Positions 4,284-6,825 of a stretch of 6,825 nt of DNA are shown one piece after another. The stretch is from Solirubrobacteraceae bacterium (GTDB taxonomy: Bacteria; Actinomycetota; Thermoleophilia; Solirubrobacterales; Solirubrobacteraceae), in the NCBI GenBank assembly GCA_025928415.1, contig JAICJK010000136.1, positions 1 through 6,825 of the forward strand, given 5' to 3'. The notes below the pieces were generated by a model. The model did no database searches and was not told where the DNA came from. It saw only the letters and a list, made by a program, of their open reading frames with translations. The position numbers and the translations under genes were made by a program. Every line of letters begins with the position of its first letter. Position 1 is the stretch's first letter.

Positions 4284-5981
4284 TCAGCCGGTCTGCCGGT
4301 AGACCGTCACCCCGAGGAACGTCCCGGTCCAGATCGTCCGGTCCGGGCCGACCTCGGTCGCCGCGTAGAACGAGTCCCCGCACGACTGCGGCAGGCGGGC
4401 GATCGTCGCGCTCAGCGCCGCCTTGGCCGCGTCCGGGAGCCCCGCCAGCGCCTGCGGGGTGCACGTGCCGTCCGGCGCCGGCGCGTCGAGGCGCACCCGG
4501 CCGGTCCTGAAGTCCAGGCCCGCGACGCCCCAGCGCCCCTGCTCCTGGCGGATCCCGTAGACCAGGCCGCTGGCCGCGCTCATCGTCGGGATGCCGTTGG
4601 GGACCGAGATGCCGCGGTTGGCCCACACGCGGTGGCAGGTGCGCGTCCGCGGGTCCCAGTCGATGCGCTCCATCCCGTGCGGCGCGTTGGCCGGGTTGCC
4701 GCCCTCCAGCGCCGCCAGCGCGTTGAGCAGCACGCCGCTCGCGCCGGCGAACGGGGACTCGTCGGGGATGCGGTTGTTCACGTTGATCGCCGCGTAGCCG
4801 CGCACGGCCAGCGACTGCTCGGACAGCGAGCTCGTGGCGTGGGGGTCGCCGAAGCGCACCGGGACCTCGCAGGCGATCCGCCGGTCCTTGCCGGGCGCGA
4901 TCGGCTTCCAGTCCTTCGGGATCGCCCCGCGCCACATCAGCACCATGTTCATGAGCTTCGCGCCGTCGGTGATCGCGACGAAGCGGTCGCGCTGGCGCCC
5001 GGTGCCCATGACCGTCGGCGTGCTGCCCGAGCCCGGGCCGAGGCGGACGGCGGACGTCGCGCCCTTCGTCACGTAGCGGCCCCGCCAGGCGCGCGTGAGC
5101 TTCTTCCGCTTGGCGTTCCAGCTCACGCGGTGCATCAGCTTGCTGGTGACGACGTAGATCCCGCCGTCCTCGTCGGCGGCGATCGAGTTGGACACGATCT
5201 CCGCATGCGCGCCGCGGCAGTGGGACGGATCGAGCGACACCGTCTTGACGTTCGCCGCGGTCATCCGCGACGGCAGGCGCGGCACGACGCCGACGACGCC
5301 GCGCTCGGTGGCGAAGGCGATCATCCCGTCGTAGGTCATCGTCGCGCCGACGAACTTGTCGCTCGCGCCGCAGAACGCGCGCGCGGGCGGCGCGAAGCGC
5401 TTGACCAGCCGGATCGGGGACGTGCGGTCGCCCTTCCGGCTGTCGGCGAAGACGTCGATCGTGCGCTGGCGCGGGACGATGAAGCGCCCGTCGCGGTCGA
5501 GGATGCTGTAGGCGCCGGTCACGCCGCCGGCCTCGGTCTTCGGCGGGTTCGCCTCGCGCTCGGCGGGGATGTAGAGGTCGATCAGCCGGCCGCTGCGCTG
5601 GTCGAGCTTGAAGACCGCGCGACGGTCGAACGCGTCGACCAGGGAGCCCCAGACCGCGCGGCCGCCATCGCGGTACTTCGAGGTGAACTGGAGCTGGATC
5701 GGGATGCCCGGCAGGTAGACGTGGTGCGCGCTGACCTTCGCGCCGGCGGCGATCCCGGGGTAGGGCGAGGAGGCCTGCGCGTAGGCGTTGCGGTGCGACG
5801 CGCCCCACGGCGAGTCCGGCAGGTAGGGGTTGCACGGCGGCTCGCCGGCGCTCCTGGGCGTGGTGCAGGTGGGCGCCGCGAAGGCGCCCGGCGCGCCCGC
5901 CACGAGCGCGGCGGCCACGAGGCTCGCGGTGGCCCAGGCGATCGCGGCGGCAGTCGACAGGGATCCTCGGTGCGCGTTCAT
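4284..5981 (-). CDS. Secreted protein of unknown function, probable beta-propeller
   Basis: A 565-residue exported protein I cannot name. A Sec-type signal peptide is clear: basic start (H4, R5), hydrophobic run at about 10-33, and AFA/AP cleavage after A35. The mature part has eight cysteines (39, 50, 204, 255, 371, 449, 507, 534), an even number that suits extracellular disulfides. Repeating blade-like segments occur near 157-180 (LDRDGRFIVP), 214-235 (MTYDGMIAFATERGVVGVV), 269-288 (ADEDGGIYVVTSKLMHRVSW), 334-350, 471-495 and 543-561. Such D-x-D/D-G then beta-strand units are usual in NHL, SMP-30 or strictosidine synthase-like propellers, so a lactonase-like or binding role is possible but unproved. 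The ATG at 5981 is 7 nt below a TAGGAT -10. Its stop abuts the convergent hydrolase gene. It is divergent from a second tetR across a 37-bp palindrome, so it is probably repressed by that protein. Confidence 0.85.
   Translation of the reverse strand: MNAHRGSLSTAAAIAWATASLVAAALVAGAPGAFAAPTCTTPRSAGEPPCNPYLPDSPWGASHRNAYAQASSPYPGIAAGAKVSAHHVYLPGIPIQLQFTSKYRDGGRAVWGSLVDAFDRRAVFKLDQRSGRLIDLYIPAEREANPPKTEAGGVTGAYSILDRDGRFIVPRQRTIDVFADSRKGDRTSPIRLVKRFAPPARAFCGASDKFVGATMTYDGMIAFATERGVVGVVPRLPSRMTAANVKTVSLDPSHCRGAHAEIVSNSIAADEDGGIYVVTSKLMHRVSWNAKRKKLTRAWRGRYVTKGATSAVRLGPGSGSTPTVMGTGRQRDRFVAITDGAKLMNMVLMWRGAIPKDWKPIAPGKDRRIACEVPVRFGDPHATSSLSEQSLAVRGYAAINVNNRIPDESPFAGASGVLLNALAALEGGNPANAPHGMERIDWDPRTRTCHRVWANRGISVPNGIPTMSAASGLVYGIRQEQGRWGVAGLDFRTGRVRLDAPAPDGTCTPQALAGLPDAAKAALSATIARLPQSCGDSFYAATEVGPDRTIWTGTFLGVTVYRQTG
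4289..4306. terminator. Small hairpin at the junction of two convergent genes
   Basis: CGGTCT (4289-4294) and AGACCG (4301-4306) form a perfect 6-bp stem with the loop GCCGGT. It lies 6 nt past the hydrolase stop, inside the last codons of the convergent secreted-protein gene. It is the only obvious stem near the junction. There is no T-run, and the pairing may be a by-product of coding sequence. Confidence 0.25.
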
Positions 5982-5988
5982 GGCGGCG

Positions 5989-6018
5989 ATCCTAGTGTCG
6001 CTGTTTACGAATCGTCAA
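5989..6018 (-). promoter_or_regulatory. Promoter of the secreted-protein gene (TTGACG-18-TAGGAT, leaderless)
   Basis: On the minus strand the -35 TTGACG (6018-6013) and -10 TAGGAT (5994-5989) are 18 bp apart, the best complete promoter in the window. Only 7 nt separate the -10 from the ATG at 5981, so the transcript should start at the ATG itself. AGGA within the -10 could also act as a Shine-Dalgarno if transcription starts further upstream. The -35 lies inside the 37-bp palindrome. Confidence 0.6.
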
Positions 6019-6037
6019 GTGGACATTCCGTAAACAG
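6001..6037. promoter_or_regulatory. 37-bp palindromic operator between the secreted-protein gene and tetR
   Basis: The outer arms are perfect 9-mers, CTGTTTACG (6001-6009) and CGTAAACAG (6029-6037). Around the central base 6019, 14 of 18 pairs are complementary. It can also be read as two inverted 20-bp copies of CTGTTTACGNANNGTCNANT that meet in the middle. The left copy is itself a near palindrome (TTTACG-AAT-CGTCAA). This AT-rich block stands out from its surroundings. It covers the -35 elements of both divergent promoters, so it is very probably the operator of the adjacent TetR. The protein-DNA pairing is inferred. Confidence 0.75.
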
Positions 6038-6050
6038 GGTCCGGTACCGT
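6020..6050 (+). promoter_or_regulatory. Candidate promoter of the second tetR gene (TGGACA ... TACCGT)
   Basis: TGGACA (6020-6025) matches the -35 consensus at 5 of 6 positions and lies back to back with the leftward -35. The -10 candidate TACCGT (6045-6050) fits TANNNT after a 19-bp spacer and is 8 nt before the GTG at 6059, again pointing to a leaderless message. The -10 is weak and the spacer slightly long. Confidence 0.4.
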
Positions 6051-6058
6051 TGTGCCCC

Positions 6059-6655
6059 GTGGCCCGCGATGCGTCGCCCACCCCGCGCCGGATGACGTCG
6101 GACCGCCGGCGCGCGCAGCTCGCGTCCGCGGCGCTGGCCGAGCTCGCCCGCGGCGGCTACGAGGCGCTGTCGCTCGAGGCGGTGGCGGGCCGGGCGGGCG
6201 TGACGCGCAACCTGCTCTACCACTACTTCCCGCGCGGGCGGATCGACCTCCTGCACGCGGCCGTCGAGCGCGCGGGGCAGGAGCTGACCGACGACTGGTC
6301 GCTGGACGAGACCGTCCCGCTGCCGCAGCGCCTCGCGCAGAACTTCGCCCGGATGGCCGACCATGCCGCGGCGCCGTCCGACGCGTGGGTGGCCCGGCGG
6401 TTCGGTGCGGCCTCCGGCGACCCCGAGGTGCGCGCGGTGCACGACCGCTACCTGCGCCGGGTCGTCGACGCGATCGCCGCGAACAACCTCGGGACCGCCG
6501 ACGTGCCGCCGCTGGTGCGCGCGTCGCTGGAGGCCTACCTGTCGTTCGCCGAGGCGCTGCTGGACCGCATGCGCGAGAGCCGCCTCCCGCGCGAGCAGGT
6601 CGTCGGCGTCCTGGCGGAGATCCTCGCCGCCACCACGAGGGCCGCGCGCGCATGA
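6059..6655 (+). CDS. TetR-family transcriptional regulator (second)
   Basis: A 198-residue TetR-family protein. Helix 1 is about 18-31 (RAQLASAALAELARGG). The helix-turn-helix is LSLEAVAGRAGVTRNLLYHYFP (from 37), followed by RGRIDLLHAAVERAG. The rest is a helical ligand-binding domain with no readable ligand. Start choice: TTG at 6050, GTG at 6059 and ATG at 6092 are in frame. GTG is preferred because it is 8 nt after a TANNNT box and keeps the basic N-terminal arm common in this family; none has a Shine-Dalgarno. It is divergent from the secreted propeller-like gene across a 37-bp palindrome, and it overlaps the next gene by ATGA, so it probably controls both neighbours and itself. The family is certain, the start moderately so. 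Confidence 0.92.
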   Translation: MARDASPTPRRMTSDRRRAQLASAALAELARGGYEALSLEAVAGRAGVTRNLLYHYFPRGRIDLLHAAVERAGQELTDDWSLDETVPLPQRLAQNFARMADHAAAPSDAWVARRFGAASGDPEVRAVHDRYLRRVVDAIAANNLGTADVPPLVRASLEAYLSFAEALLDRMRESRLPREQVVGVLAEILAATTRAARA

Positions 6656-6825
6656 GCGCCGGGCGGGGGTGGCTGAGGGCGGCCGGATGCGTTGCGGGCG
6701 CCCTCGGCGCGCTGTGGGCCGCGGCCCCGGCGGCCCCGGCGGCCCCGGCGGTCACGGCCGGCTCGTTGCGCGCGGTCGCCTCCGCCGCGCCCTGGCGCGT
6801 CACGCTGACCGATGCCCGCGGCCGC
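6652..6825 (+). CDS. Exported protein, N-terminal fragment (runs off the window)
   Basis: Fifty-eight codons are visible and the frame is still open at the last base. The ATG overlaps the tetR TGA as ATGA, with GAGG 11 nt upstream, so translation is probably coupled to the regulator. The product has a signal-peptide-like N-terminus: R5 and R9, then a hydrophobic Ala/Leu/Trp run at about 10-25, then an Ala-Pro stretch (A-P-A three times, 25-33). The first mature-looking segment is VTAGSLRAVASAAPWRVTLT and continues DARGR. A short strand of the type PWRVTLTDARGR is reminiscent of the N-terminal beta-sandwich of GH31 alpha-glucosidase or alpha-xylosidase proteins, but far too little is visible to assign this. 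Export is likely; function is unknown. Shared control with the secreted protein on the other side of the operator is plausible. Confidence 0.65.
   Translation, partial: MSAGRGWLRAAGCVAGALGALWAAAPAAPAAPAVTAGSLRAVASAAPWRVTLTDARGR
6724..6750 (+). repeat. Three perfect tandem 9-bp units (GCCCCGGCG)
   Basis: Units at 6724-6732, 6733-6741 and 6742-6750 are identical and in frame, each encoding Ala-Pro-Ala at the end of the signal peptide of the partial gene. Perfect short tandem repeats can change copy number by slippage; each gain or loss here would keep the frame and alter only the length of the Ala-Pro stretch. Confidence 0.8.

Noticed and set aside
4150..5835. A 561-codon minus-strand open frame in another phase of the secreted-protein gene
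   Set aside because: Arg/Pro-rich shadow frame that overlaps the real gene and runs into the hydrolase gene; no start signal.
6042..6049. Palindrome CGGTACCG between the operator and the second tetR
   Set aside because: Only 8 bp with no second copy nearby; it overlaps the proposed -10 and is too short to call a separate site.
4632..6095. A 487-codon plus-strand open frame opposite the secreted-protein gene
   Set aside because: It has low-complexity Arg/Ala/Gly/Val composition and no domain, and it crosses the promoter-operator region at 5982-6058. The minus-strand frame has a clear signal peptide and normal composition.
6652..6690. Possible lipoprotein signal (AAGC, Cys13) in the partial exported protein
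   Set aside because: No hydrophobic stretch precedes the Cys and the -3 residue is Ala; the hydrophobic run comes after it, which fits an ordinary signal peptide better.
1..6825. CRISPR array, insertion sequence, tRNA or rRNA, phage or toxin-antitoxin genes
   Set aside because: No direct-repeat array, transposase motif, cloverleaf-like or rRNA-like segment was seen; all sizeable coding stretches are accounted for by ordinary regulator, enzyme, transporter and secreted-protein genes.

Overview
The window is very GC-rich, gene-dense bacterial DNA. Codon third positions are almost all G or C, intergenic gaps are short, GTG and ATG starts are mixed, and two TetR-family regulators lie within 7 kb. 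This fits a high-GC actinobacterium. A soil lineage such as the Thermoleophilia/Solirubrobacterales is my guess from the overall look; no marker gene here proves it.

Layout: (1) 4-498, a single-domain cupin protein, followed by a perfect 15-bp stem at 504-539. (2) 566-1138, a RimJ/RimL-type GNAT acetyltransferase, convergent with (3) a TetR repressor on the minus strand (1153-1806). The two stop codons sit in opposite arms of one inverted repeat. (4) A divergent regulatory region (1807-1920) with back-to-back promoters and two copies of the palindrome GGAGCNNNNGCTCC. It leads into a plus-strand pair: a 14-helix DHA2-type MFS exporter (1921-3675) and an isochorismatase-fold hydrolase (3719-4282). 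(5) A long minus-strand gene for a secreted, probably beta-propeller protein of unknown function (4284-5981), whose stop codon is one base from that of the hydrolase. (6) A second divergent switch (5982-6058) built on a 37-bp palindrome, driving the secreted-protein gene leftward and a second TetR gene rightward (6059-6655). (7) An exported protein that overlaps the TetR stop by ATGA and runs off the window (6652-6825).

There are thus two self-contained TetR modules. In module A, the first TetR probably represses itself and the exporter-hydrolase pair, a layout typical of drug or metabolite efflux. In module B, the second TetR probably represses itself, the co-transcribed exported protein, and the divergent secreted propeller-like protein, so two exported products would share one signal.

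A recurring feature is that four genes have a TANNNT -10 hexamer only 7-9 nt before the start codon, so they are probably leaderless. The same spacing before the exporter gene points to a 17-codon upstream ORF that ends in six prolines and overlaps the exporter ATG. No rRNA, tRNA, CRISPR array, insertion sequence or attachment site was seen, and no gap exceeds about 120 bases.
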